DNA of 64,000 nt from Tenrec ecaudatus (Eukaryota; Chordata; Mammalia; Afrosoricida; Tenrecidae): assembly GCF_050624435.1 (NCBI RefSeq), contig NC_134537.1, positions 121,695,586 through 121,759,585 of the forward strand, in the 5' to 3' direction. The position numbers were made by a program, and so were the translations under genes. Shown one piece after another: positions 36,411-46,640 of this stretch; within the stretch, counting starts at the first letter, position 1; the number at the start of each line of letters is the position of its first letter. The notes under the pieces are model-generated. The model searched no databases, was not told the DNA's origin, and saw nothing but the letters and a program-made list of their open reading frames with translations.

Positions 36411-36915
36411 CGATGGCAGGAGGCACCGTGCTGGGGTGTGTTGCCCTCCGGGCACGGAATCTGGGAAACGGGCTTTGCTCTCCAATGGAATTGGGTCGAG
36501 TTTTGAGTCGAGGCTTTTGGCAGCGCAGTGTGTTCCTTGCCTCCATCGGCAGTGCTCAAACGAGTTTGTCGACCTTGCCCAGGGTCGCAGGCAAGGCGCT
36601 GCAGAGCGGAGGGACCGAGGGCCAGGGAGCAAGACACGCCTGGGAGGGTCATTGGAAAGAGTCGCTGCGGCTTCTGATTTCAAATGGTAGCCTGTTGACT
36701 TCCCTACACGCGCCATCACTGTGAGTGCAGTGTGTGAATTGTGTGTCGCCGTGCGAGGGATGATTAGATCAAGAGCTGGGGAGAGAAGGGAGGAGGGGGG
36801 AGGCCGGGCTGACCTCAGCCCCAGAAGATCTGCCCTGTTGTGCGATCGGATTCTCCTGCCGCCTTTTGCAGTCAGAGGAGGTCGGACCCTGCACCCGCAA
36901 CATTGTTCACACTAG
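36411..36915. other. CpG-rich block without a visible gene
   Basis: By eye about 20 CpG dinucleotides lie in 36411-36720 and around nine more in 36721-36915, far denser than the rest of the window. Overlapping frames on both strands (plus 36364-36724, minus 36125-36719) are explained by the high GC content and show no recognised domain. It could be a remnant CpG island, a GC-rich retrocopy I do not recognise, or a local GC-rich patch. Confidence 0.5.
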
Positions 36916-37908
36916 AAACGGAATTTTAGAAAATGAATAAATAAATACTGAATGTAGTTATGTTAAACAAGTGGGCGGCACTTGCGTGTCCAGGGGCACA
37001 TACAGATCCGGATACAAATGGAACTAACGTAGTGTAGGTGCAGTCCTGGAAATGAACTCCTACATAGACGGGACTGTGGCTACCACTGAAGATGTTTCCA
37101 ATATGATTTACATCTGTCTGCAATCAGATAGAATAAAGTTTCCGTGAGGGCATGGCATCTTTCTTTGGGACTGCTGACTTCTGCTGGAACTGCCCCAGTG
37201 ACAGTCCTGTCGTTTCAAACCCTCTTGTCCCTGTGGGGGGCAACTGAATTCCACAGAAAGTTAATGATTCTGTCATCTAGTTGAAATCTGCTTCACATTT
37301 TCTAGCCATTGGCCTTAGATCAATCATCTGAGTCTAAATGGAGTGTTCTTTTATGAGTGGGGGAAAGAAGAGGCGGTCTAGTGGTAAAGGAAGAATGAAA
37401 GAAAGAGAGTGTTGTACCGTGAAACAACCAGTTGATAAACTAATGATTAATAGGTTATGAACTCATCTGACAAGGGGCGTTCAGAGAACAACGACCAGAA
37501 GGAGATGTTGCATTAAGTCAGACATGTCACTCTCTGGGCTCAGGATGTCGTCTGTAAAATGAAATGATTTAACTTGGGAAGGGTTACGAGTTCAAATGCT
37601 TTCAAGAGGCAAAAGGGAAACATCAATGAACAAAAGATAGGACTTACTGGGGACTGTGTAGAAGTGAACAAATCTTGCTCCTCTAAGACATTCATATTCA
37701 ATTTAAACATCATCACACTGAGACGCCAAACAGACACGCCCTTGACCATCTGGTTCCGGTGTTTGATTTCTGAGACTTGGTGAAATTTTCACTTTCTCCA
37801 CTCGCTTTGTTTTCATGACCTTCAGCACTCTGGCTACTTCTCATGCCATGTTGTCCTCTCCTACAGATTTCACTCTCATTTTGCTATCTATAGCTATATA
37901 AAATAGAA
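36916..37908. other. Unassigned sequence
   Basis: No gene or repeat is recognised. Confidence 0.35.
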
Positions 37909-37941
<33 letters not shown>

Positions 37942-37957
37942 GTCTCTGTCTCTCTCA
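37909..37957 (+). repeat. (TC)n microsatellite
   Basis: A pyrimidine run of TC units with three TG-containing interruptions (tctctgtctctgtctctgtc). Confidence 0.92.
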
Positions 37958-39024
37958 CTTCAGAAGTATCTGTTTGGAAAAGAAGCCTCAGGATCGCCTC
38001 ATCTGAAGTTGCAACATTGGGAATGATGGCATTCCCAGCATTCCCTGTGGCAGAAGAGCAGGAAGAACATTGGAAGGCAGGGTCTTTATTTTAGGACCCA
38101 ATCAACCCCATCACATATGTAGTTTGGGGGTAGTTTTAATGTTTGAAACGAGGCAACAAGATACAAAATTGTTCTGCTGGTCTTAAGGTTGCAATTATAA
38201 CATGAATATCTGCATATGTGTTTATGTCCAGGTTTGTGTTTATTTGTTAAACATATATATCTCTTGTTACATTGATGTTTTATAAGCAATTTGCTTGATT
38301 GAGTCCTAGTTTTCTAATCCATAGAATAGACAGATTTTTGTACATCTTGCTTAACACATACAATTGCTGTGCAAATACATGTGGAGACACTGTTTTTTCT
38401 TTATACGAATAATTACATAATGCAGCATATTGTTAAAATAAGTTTGCTTGAATTCTTCTTCTGAAAGGCTGCAGTTGGTTGTGAAAGGCCAATGCTTCCA
38501 CTGCAAAGCCGAAAAAAAAAGATACATTTTAAAATAATATGTTGTTCATAAAGACATCAAAGAGCTGTGGAAATGACATCAAGTAAGCCACTAATGTTTC
38601 CAGACGGGCAGAAATATTATGAGAGACCTGGTGATAGTGAGTCAGTTTGTTCCCTAAGGGCGTTTGCTGGTTCTAGGCAAAGCTGAGTCTAAAGTACAAC
38701 TCAATCAGAGGTCATTATCATGGGAAAGGAAAAGCAAAAAAAGCATTTAATAGCTGCCTATGCAAGAGGACAGGTTGAAAATTTGTGGAGTCATAAACAC
38801 ACATTTTTCCTCGCCGTACCATTGTGTTCTCGTGTCATACAAGAGAGTGTGCGCTCAGCCTAACGCCCCTAAATGGCAGCCTTTGCACAGTGTCCTTGTG
38901 ATTCAAAACCACTCAAGCCAGTGGAGAACATGACCTCGATCACGTGACTAGTCTTCCTTAAGAAATTAGCCATTACTCGCCCCTCAAAAAAAAAACACCC
39001 CTTGTATTTAAATTTTTATTTCCC
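37958..39024. other. Unique DNA, no gene seen
   Basis: A repeat-free kilobase. The part at 38410-38760 has the texture of conserved noncoding DNA, with no coding potential that I can see. Confidence 0.4.
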
Positions 39025-39182
39025 TTGTTGTTGTTAGGGGCCCTTAATTTGGCGCCAATTCATAGTGACCCCACGCACAAGAGGGCAAAAGCCAGCCAGC
39101 CTCACACTCAGAGATGGTGCTTGGGTCCGCCCTTGCAGCCCTGTGTCAGCCCACCTCATCGAGGGCCTTCCTCTTTTCTTCT
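39025..39182 (-). mobile_element. RTE/BovB LINE 3' end, minus strand
   Basis: It begins with the reversed tail gttgttaggggcccttaatt, then aattcatagtgaccccacgc, and ends in tcatcgagggccttcctctt. It corresponds to the last 150 bases of the element and to 13690-13870. Confidence 0.7.
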
Positions 39183-39199
39183 CTGTAAAAAAATTCTGT

Positions 39200-39595
39200 G
39201 TTTCTTTTTATAAATCATTTTATTGGGAGCTCTTATGGTTATCATAACATTCCATAATTCAATTAGATTGAGCATAATTGTACAATTGCTACCACGGTCA
39301 GTTCAAAACATTTTCTTTCTTCTTGAACTTCCCTATATCTCCACCCTCCCCAAACCTTCCCCCAGGAACCCTTATTATTATAGATCATTATTATTGTTTT
39401 GATTTTTTTGTGAGGGGGGTTGCCGTCTTTACCCCATTCAGTATATCCATTCACCTGCAATTCTGTTATTCACTGCCCTCCAGTGGGGTTATACAGTGAT
39501 CCTTGCTATCAGCTGCCCCTTTCCCCGCACCCCCTTTCCTGTATCCACAGGCAAGCATTATTCCCTTCCCTGGGAAATCGGCCATTTCTAAAGCT
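39200..39595 (-). mobile_element. L1-type 3' UTR, older subfamily, minus strand
   Basis: The left end has a reversed A-rich tail and taaatcattttattgggagc, followed by the C/T-rich tract around 39330-39365 and accccattcagtatatccat. It resembles the inverted L1 ends at 49314 and 50450 but diverges more, so a related older subfamily is likely. Confidence 0.6.
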
Positions 39596-39699
39596 TCCTG
39601 AGGAAAGTGGCTGAGAAACAAAATGGTGAATGTTCAAAGAACAGAACTGGGTCTTGTCTGGCTGTTGTACTTCGATTAGACTGTCAAAGCTAATTACAC

Positions 39700-39847
39700 A
39701 GAAAGCAGCCCTGGTGACACGATAGCTAAGCGCTCAGCTGCGAACCAAAATGTTCCTGGTTTTTGCCCACCAGAAGTTCAATAGGAGAAGAATGTGGTAA
39801 TCTGCATCCACAAGGATTACAGGCTTAGAAACTCAATGAGGTGATTC
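39700..39847 (+). repeat. AfroSINE-type SINE, tail replaced by RTE
   Basis: Head cagccctggtgacacgatag, gcgctcagctgcgaacc, middle and ggcttagaaactcaatgagg. The tail is absent because the copy runs directly into RTE 3' sequence. Confidence 0.72.
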
Positions 39848-40110
39848 TTAGAGACAAGGCAAGACTGTGTCTCAAGTGTTTGGACAGGTTGTAAGGAGAG
39901 ACCCGTCCGTAGAGAAGGACATGTGCTTGCTAAAGCAGAACAGCAGCAATAGAGAGGAACACTCTCGACAAGATGGGCTGACACGGGGGCTGCCTCAGTG
40001 GGATCACACTTAAGAACAGCTGTGAGGATGGTGCAGGACCGGGCAGCGTTTTGCTGTGGCACAGAGGCTGGCGATGAGCTAGAGCTGGCGCCATGGCTCC
40101 TGCCAACAAC
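39848..40110 (+). mobile_element. RTE/BovB LINE, 3' tail
   Basis: The order gtttggacaggttgtaagga, gacccgtccgtagagaagga, tgcttgctaaagcagaacag, ggaacactctcgacaagatg and gaggatggtgcaggaccggg follows the RTE 3' end. The terminal tail near 40080-40110 is diverged. Confidence 0.75.
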
Positions 40111-40904
40111 ATGGGAGGTGTTCAGACTAAGAACAGACTATGAAAAAAAGAATGGGGTGTCCACTTAAGAGGAATTAGCCACTGAAAACTTTATAGGTGG
40201 CATTGACACATTGTCAGATACTTTCTCCTGTAGGATGGCTAGAAATCAGAATCCCTTTATGCAATGAGTTTGGTTTGGAATCCCCCAGAGAATTTAGTTC
40301 CAAACAAATTAATGTGGGGAAAACTGTCATCAGGAATAACTATACATTGTAACTTCATGGGGTGTCAGCTACAAACGATTTCTCCAAACCACAATATCAC
40401 ATCATCCCCTTTGCTCTTTTGTTGTTTGATGAAAACCTCTCATCCTTGATCCTTCCCTTAAAATATTTTCTTATGCTAGAACATTCCTACTTTGTAGTAT
40501 GACATTTCTGTAAAATTCTTAAAATTTGAAAGGAAACCCCATTCCATGGTCAAATTTGTTGCAGAGTATCTAGAAGATAAATGACATATTTTTAAGATGA
40601 TTTTTTTCTTTCTAGTATTTTAACCTAGTCACTTTGCCTGACACTGTAACCCTCAACTAAAAGCCTGTGACTGAACACCGCTCACTCGTGACACCATGAC
40701 AGGCTTCTGTAGCCTGGGTTGTAGTCTGCCTGATCTGGATCTGGAAGAACTTGTTGCCATTGTGTCAGAAATTGTAGAAGGATATACGCTCGTGTGCGAT
40801 GGGAAGGTCAACACTTTACACTGATTCACTTGTATCTAACGATATAAAATTTGAAATGCGTACAAGCGGGAACAATATACACAACAATTTTGTACTGTAA
40901 ATAG
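40111..40904. other. Unassigned sequence
   Basis: No gene or repeat is recognised. Confidence 0.35.
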
Positions 40905-41160
40905 TAGTTGTGGAGTCAACTCTGGACTCATGGTGTCAGAACAGAACTGTGTTCCATTGAATGTTCAACTCTGATTTTTTTTTGGAAGTTGATTGCGTTG
41001 GCCTTTCTTTCAAAGTTGGCAGTTCAAACCTACCAGTTGCTCCTTGAGAAAAAGATGAGGCTGTCTGCTCTCAAAGATTTACAGCCTCCAAAAATCTGCA
41101 GAGAGTCCCTATGAATCGGAATCAACTGGATGGCAGTGGGTTTTCCTGGGTTTGTGTATA
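40905..41160. repeat. Two partial AfroSINE-type SINEs, inverted relative to each other
   Basis: 40905-40990 resembles a reversed tail and middle (gtggagtcaactctggactc, gaacagaactgtgttccatt). 41010-41160 is a plus-strand copy from the B-box region (aaagttggcagttcaaacct) to the tail (gaatcaactggatggcagtg). They are separated by about 20 bases, giving an imperfect inverted pair. Confidence 0.65.
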
Positions 41161-43448
41161 TTGTATAGTGAAACTGCTGACAGATGGAACTTAATAGGAC
41201 TCCCTGAGTTTTTCCAGGACTTACAAGTCTTTGCGTTTCTCTTTCCTCTACTTACAAAACTTTACTCTGCGTTAGTTGAACATATCTGTGTTTTCCCTTT
41301 CTGACAGGTTTCCATCTTACACAGGTTCCAGCTTTTTCGACTTTTCTTGTGTACCTGCCTTTCTGTTTCTTTCTGATGCAAGAGTGCATTATGGTGATAG
41401 CTTCTGGGAGAGACTTTTTAGGGAAATATTTTATGCAGTTAAAAAGCAGCACTATGCCCTTATGCCCTTAACTGGAAAGACGTCTGTACTTCCACACCAA
41501 AAATATCATCAGAATATTCTCAGACATGTGAGTAGATGAGCCAGCTTTTGTTCTGCTGCTTTCAAAGCCTTGTTTCTGAAGTTGGTGCGGTTCTAGGGTA
41601 GAATCAGAGATAAATCAGTCCGACTAGAAAGAGAGCTACATTGCATCATGTTTCTGGAGTCTGTTCCATTAGTACGGTTGTTGCCAGGTTACTTGTAATT
41701 AAAAGACTATTGACCCATCTTTTTTCTGTTCCAAAGCTGAGAAATCATTATTTGCCAGATCATCAATGTAAAGGTCACCACAGCTGAGGCGGTCAGTGCA
41801 CACGAGGAGGGCGGCCAGGAATTCCCTCAGAACAGGGATCGCTGTGAGGAAAGCAACATCACACAATTAGGAAAAGGGGCTGAGAACGTTTGGCATATTT
41901 ATAATTTCATGATTATGTAAAATTACTTTTTCCACATCGAAATGTAATTTAGTGCTGAAGTCCATTAAAGAACTTCTCTGTGAATATGTAAATATAGTTA
42001 ACAAACACATAGTTTTCCTACAGAGTCATCTGTGTTGTACTTTTTCCATTACAGATGCTGTACTTTAAGAACTATGTGCCAAAATCATAGGAATTCTGAA
42101 GTGTAACTGCTACAGGGATAAGTCCAAAGCAAAAAAACACAAAACGCATTCCTTAATCTGTCTCCCATTAGCAGATTTTATAAACAGCCCTTATAAGCTT
42201 GTTTACTGTTTCCTTGTCTTCCTTCTGTATGTAAAAAGATCTTTATCTGGGTGGCCAATCTCAAAGTTTTCAAATGTCAAGCCTAAAAGTCAAGCCTCAT
42301 TTGAAAGAAAAGACACACATTGTAAAGCCTTTCCTTGTGTTTCAGAAGTGTAATTTCCCCTGAGCCAGAACAAAATGCCCCTGGATGTAGAACAGTCTTC
42401 AGGACCAGACACTATAGTATTGGGGAAAATGCAAACCACAGGGGCGAGGTAATGTATAGGATGTTTGGAGTTACCTTTTTTCACATTTGAAAACAAGTGG
42501 ACGAGCTTCTAAGAAATGTCATAGGAAATATTTTTGCTTCTGAGCAAAGATAACAATAGTTTCCCCCTAATAAGTCGAGCTCTGTATAGAACTCTAGGCA
42601 CCAGTTACTGCACAATTAACATATACTTTCCTGCTCTCTCTGCTGTTGAGTTAGCATTATGCCTCTGTATAAATCTCCAACTATGAAAAATAGTAATCTT
42701 CATTTTGGTGCTGATTTATCTGGTGGTAAGGACGATTATTAGGAAATTTAAAGATACACCCTTGTTTGACATTTTAGACTGGAATAAATCCATTTCTCTC
42801 TGAAACACATTCAAGTGTAATATTTAAAAGTTCTGGGGGTGGCAAGATCATCTCAGGAAAGACGGATTCTTTCACTCATTTAAACAATCTGTTATAACAA
42901 AAGCTAATTGCAAACAAATGTAAAATATGTTAGACATACATTTTATTAACTTTAGGCAACGAAACAGTTTACACAACTTCTTTAAAGTAAGTTGTCGACT
43001 TAAAATGAATGATGAATTTTTGTTATTGCTGCTGTTGGAAGAAATGAGACAGGAAGTTCATATTGAATGTTACACTTAACAATGGATTTCTAATCCTGAA
43101 AAATATTTTTCTTTCTATTGCCGGTTGCCTCTTCACCTTTGAAGTGGCTGGTTTGATAGAGGGAGTGAAAGAGTTACGCTGAAGTTAATCAAAATACTAG
43201 AAATAAAAAATAATTTAAGATTTAGTTGTTGGAAATCCAAAATGTAACAGCTCCCTTGGATGTGGTGTGAAACAAATAAGCAAACAAACAAACAAACAAA
43301 CAGAAAAGCTTACTCAGTAAGGATGTTCTGATGCAGGAAGACAGGTATATGCTAAGCAAGGCCATCAAGGTAAGTGGCCAGGTGTAAAGCATGCTCGACT
43401 TGGATGAATAGTGGAGTATGAAGTGTCGGCGGATGGTGGTCTGATGCC
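41161..43448. other. Unique DNA; candidate conserved blocks; (CAAA)n at 43280-43302
   Basis: More than 2 kb largely free of recognisable repeats. 41880-42000 and 42860-43050 are AT-rich blocks that read like conserved noncoding DNA. A short CAAA microsatellite lies at 43280-43302. No coding frame is convincing. Confidence 0.45.
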
Positions 43449-43456
43449 CTCTAGAT

Positions 43457-43648
43457 AAGTGGTTCTCCACCTTCCTCAGGCTCCAACCCTTTCATACAGT
43501 TCCTCCTGTTGTGGTGACCCCAACCATAACATTATTTTCATTGCTACTTCATAACTGCAATTTTGCTACTGTGATGAATTGAGCAACCCCTGTGAAAGGG
43601 TCGTTGGACCCCCCCAAGGGGTCACGACCCACAGGTTGAGAACCGCTG
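43457..43648 (+). mobile_element. SPIN-type hAT nonautonomous element, copy 2, with TSD
   Basis: The right end gggtcacgacccacaggttg then agaaccgctg, and the left end aagtggttctccaccttcct, form the imperfect inverted termini. The centre reads accataacattattttcatt gctacttcataactgcaatt. Flanks are ctctagat (43449-43456) and ctctagag (43649-43656), a 7-of-8 TSD with T at position 2 and A at position 7, as typical of hAT elements. With no transposase, it would have depended on an autonomous partner. Confidence 0.92.
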
Positions 43649-43656
43649 CTCTAGAG

Positions 43657-44147
43657 AAATGTGGTATAGCATATATACTATGTATATCTATACCATAATT
43701 GTTTCCTATGATCGTTGCAAAACTTACTTTTTGTCACATATTTAGAGTATCAATCATTTACTGTGATCACAGTAAAATCTGTTTTTCACTCTCACACAGT
43801 TTAAGGCATATAATTTGCTTGATGTTCACTCGAGTTTTGAAGCAATGTGGAGCTAGCAAACCCACTGTTTCCTTCCATTTCACATGTATACAAAATAAGC
43901 TTAGAGTCTCTCAAATCAACTTGGTCTCTGGGTTCGACTGAAACTGTGGCAGGCACTCCCAGACTTGCTCATGGCAACAGTTTTATGGAACTAAGAAAAA
44001 TGCACAAGAACCTTTGATTTCTTTTGTGCTACGAGGGAGAATTAATTCTTATCCCTCATAATTTTAAGAAACTGCAACAAATAGTTGTCCTCAAAAGGCT
44101 TTCTTTGAAAATACAACAAAAATTAAGTCTATCCATAACAGAAGGAG
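43657..44147. other. Unassigned sequence
   Basis: No gene or repeat is recognised. Confidence 0.35.
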
Positions 44148-44337
44148 CCTGGATGGTGCCGCAGGTGCTGCAGCTGGACAACGGCGGGCACTCACCAACC
44201 AGTGGCTCCACGGGAGAAAGGCCTGGCTGATGATCTACTTCCATCGAAATGACCACCTGGAAAAACCCCACGGGACAGTTCTACTCTATTCTATAGGCTC
44301 AGTTGCCATGTGTTGGAAACAACTTGACAGTACCCAA
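44148..44337 (+). repeat. AfroSINE-type SINE
   Basis: Head ggagcctggatggtgccgca, middle cgggagaaaggcctggctga, cacgggacagttctactcta, tail ending gacagtacccaac. The mariner element begins within a few bases of its 3' end. Confidence 0.8.
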
Positions 44338-44341
44338 CATA

Positions 44342-45284
44342 TAAGAGAGGGTATCCCCCCCAAAAAAAGAGATTTTTTTTTCAAAGCTATGTATTTGAAT
44401 TTTTTTTTACAAAACAACCTTATCACCTTCAAAATACTCTCCATGACTCTGAATACATTTGTCAAATCTGAAATTCCTCTCTTGGAGACATTTTTCAAAC
44501 TCATTTGTGTGGATGGCTGACAGCACCTCCCTCATTGTGTTCTCACCTCTTCTGTGTCATCAAATTGCTGTCCTTTTATGTCCCTCTTCATTCCCAGAAA
44601 CAAAAAGAAGCTGCACAGAGCAAGATCAGGTGAGTAAGGTGCATGGAGCAAGAGTCATGCCGGTTTTTGCCACAACGTGACACACTGTGATGGCTGCGCA
44701 AGCAGGTGCATTGTCGTGGTGGCAAAACCAGTCCCCCATTTGCCACAAATCAGGCCTTTTTTGTCACACACTGTTACGCAATCTTTTCAGAACCACTAAA
44801 TGGAAAAGTCTGAATAACAGTCTGACCTGGTGGAACAAACTTCAAATGCACTAGGAGTCAATAATTTAGTTGATTCAGGAAGTTAACAGGTATCCAGAAT
44901 GAGGTTTGTCATCCATCGATGTTTCACCTTTTTGAAATGAGAAAGCTACTCATACACTTGAGTTTTCCCCATAGCGTTGTCTTTGGAAGCTGTGTTCCAC
45001 ATCACAGCAGTTCCTGCAGCACTTTTCCCAAGCAGGAAACAAAATTTCACAGCTACATGCTGGTCTCTTAAATCAGCCATCACAAAAAAAAAAAAACAAA
45101 GTTTGAGGGAAACTACTTTTACAAAAAAATTCACTGTGACCAGAAAGAACCTTCCCACGCAACACCACTGGGTCCACTAACTCAGAGCAAGTTACTAAAT
45201 ACTCTCCTAGCAGGCAAAATGTGTACTACAAAAACTCCCCTCTGCCGAGGGCAATTCTGGCTTATGTTGGGTACCCCCTCATAT
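44342..45284 (-). mobile_element. Mariner (Tc1/mariner) element with internal deletion
   Basis: The termini form an imperfect inverted repeat: left tataagagagggtatcccc, right (reverse complement) tatatgagggggtaccc, next to TA dinucleotides. The minus strand encodes the transposase N-terminus at 45088-44946 (KFCFLLGKSAA ... GKTQVYE, the helix-turn-helix region). After a deletion, it encodes the C-terminal part: HHDNAPAC with the second catalytic Asp near 44725, HAPYSPDLALCSFFLF in another frame, and SHGEYFEGD near 44410. In the usual DD34D triad the third Asp follows LAPC or similar; here that position is Ser. The element is about 940 bp instead of about 1.3 kb, with stops and frameshifts, so it is inactive. 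Confidence 0.88.
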
Positions 45285-45409
45285 ACCAACTGAAGTGGAG
45301 AATAAAGCTACTTTCTGTTGAACTCAATTAGTATATGGGCTACTAAGCTTGAGTAATTAGCAGAATAAAAACATTTTCCCCAATAAACAATGATTTGACT
45401 TGAATTATT

Positions 45410-45650
45410 CAGATCAGAATTTGGCAAGCTATGGCTCACAGGTCAAATCCAACTCACCAACTGTTTTTGTAAGTAAAGATTTATAGGAACACAAGATGCT
45501 CGTGTATTTACGTAGAGTTTGTTTGAGGCTGCTTTTTCAAGCTATACAAGGTTAGTCGTTTAGCTATAACAAAGACAAAATAGTCCACAGTGTCTAAAAC
45601 ATCTACTATCTGGCCCTTTACAGAATAGTTTCCTGGTATCTAATCTAGAA
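45410..45650 (+). mobile_element. Ancient hAT-like nonautonomous DNA element, copy 2
   Basis: It matches 30095-30365 in order: ttggcaagctatggctcaca, caactgtttttgtaagtaaa, ggctgctttttcaagctata, actatctggccctttacaga and tagtttcctgg. Diverged. Confidence 0.6.
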
Positions 45651-45689
45651 AAATCTCTCAGTGCCTAATTAAAATTTTCTTCTATACCA

Positions 45690-46500
45690 GTGCTAGCTGA
45701 CTATGGGAGGGAGAAAGCTGGGGTTTTCTCACAACCTGTGATAAGAAGGTGATGCACTCTTGCTTGCTGAAATTGTGGAGAGCTTCAAAGGCTTACGGAT
45801 GAAGGTCAAGGACTGCGGCCTTCGGTAGGAATTACAACTCAAGGAAAAGAAGACCACAGCTCCACAACTAGACCAGTAGATAACAGCATGACAAATGGAG
45901 GAAAGTGTGACGTTGTCAAAGATTTTATCTTGCTTGGATCCACAATCAAGGCTCATGGAAACAGCAGTTAAGAGATCAAAGTATTGATTGCATTGGGTAA
46001 GTCTCCAGCACAAGACCTCTTTAGAGGGTTGAAAAGCAAGGACAAAGGTGTGCCTGTCCCAAGCCATGGTATTTTCAATTGCTTCATATGCATGTGAAAG
46101 TTGGACATTGAACAAGAAAGACCAAAGAAGAATTGATGCGTTTGAATCATGATACTGGCAAAGAATATTGAACGTACCGTGGACTGCCAAAAAGATAAAG
46201 TTGCCTGTTTGGGAAGCAGTATGGCCAGAGTGCTCTGCAGAAGCCAGAATGGCTTCATATCTATACTTTCAACATGTTGTGAGGAGAGAGCAATGGCTGG
46301 AGAAGGATGCCAGGCTTGGTAAAGTAGAGGGGCAGCCAAAAAGAGGAGACCATCAACGAGATGGGTTGACCCCTTGACTGCGACACTGGACACAAGCATC
46401 GGAAGAGTGTGAGGATGGTGCAAACTGGTGAGTGTTTCATTCTGTGGTGCGAAGGGTCGCAAGGGGTCAGAATGGACTTAATGACACCTAACCACAACAG
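45690..46500 (+). mobile_element. RTE/BovB LINE, RT end to 3' tail
   Basis: Runs from just after the RT catalytic motif (tgcttgctgaaattgtggag) through ttatcttgcttggatccaca, caagccatggtattttcaat, aagaagaattgatgcgtttg and tgccaggcttggtaaagtag. It ends with the tail gaatggacttaatgacacct aaccacaac. The frames at 45729-46462 on the minus strand are antisense artefacts. Confidence 0.82.
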
Positions 46501-46640
46501 TGGCCTTCCAGTTGATTCTAAGCCATGATAACTGCATGTATGTCAGGGTAGAACTGTGCTCCATAGGGTTTGCCGTGGCTGGTTTGGGGGGAATGGATTA
46601 CCAGGCCTTTCTTCTGAGGGTGAAACTTCCAACCTTTTTT
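46501..46640 (-). repeat. AfroSINE-type SINE, partial
   Basis: Starts at the RTE tail with ccttccagttgattctaagc, then tcagggtagaactgtgctcc, atagggtttgccgtggctgg and tttcttctgagggtgaaact. The reversed head is missing. Confidence 0.65.

Noticed and set aside
36125-36652. 175-codon minus-strand frame and overlapping plus-strand frames
   Set aside because: They overlap each other and a SPIN transposon in a CpG-rich block; long frames are expected there by chance.
45729-46462. Two overlapping minus-strand frames of 153 and 164 codons
   Set aside because: They are antisense shadows of the plus-strand RTE 3' region.
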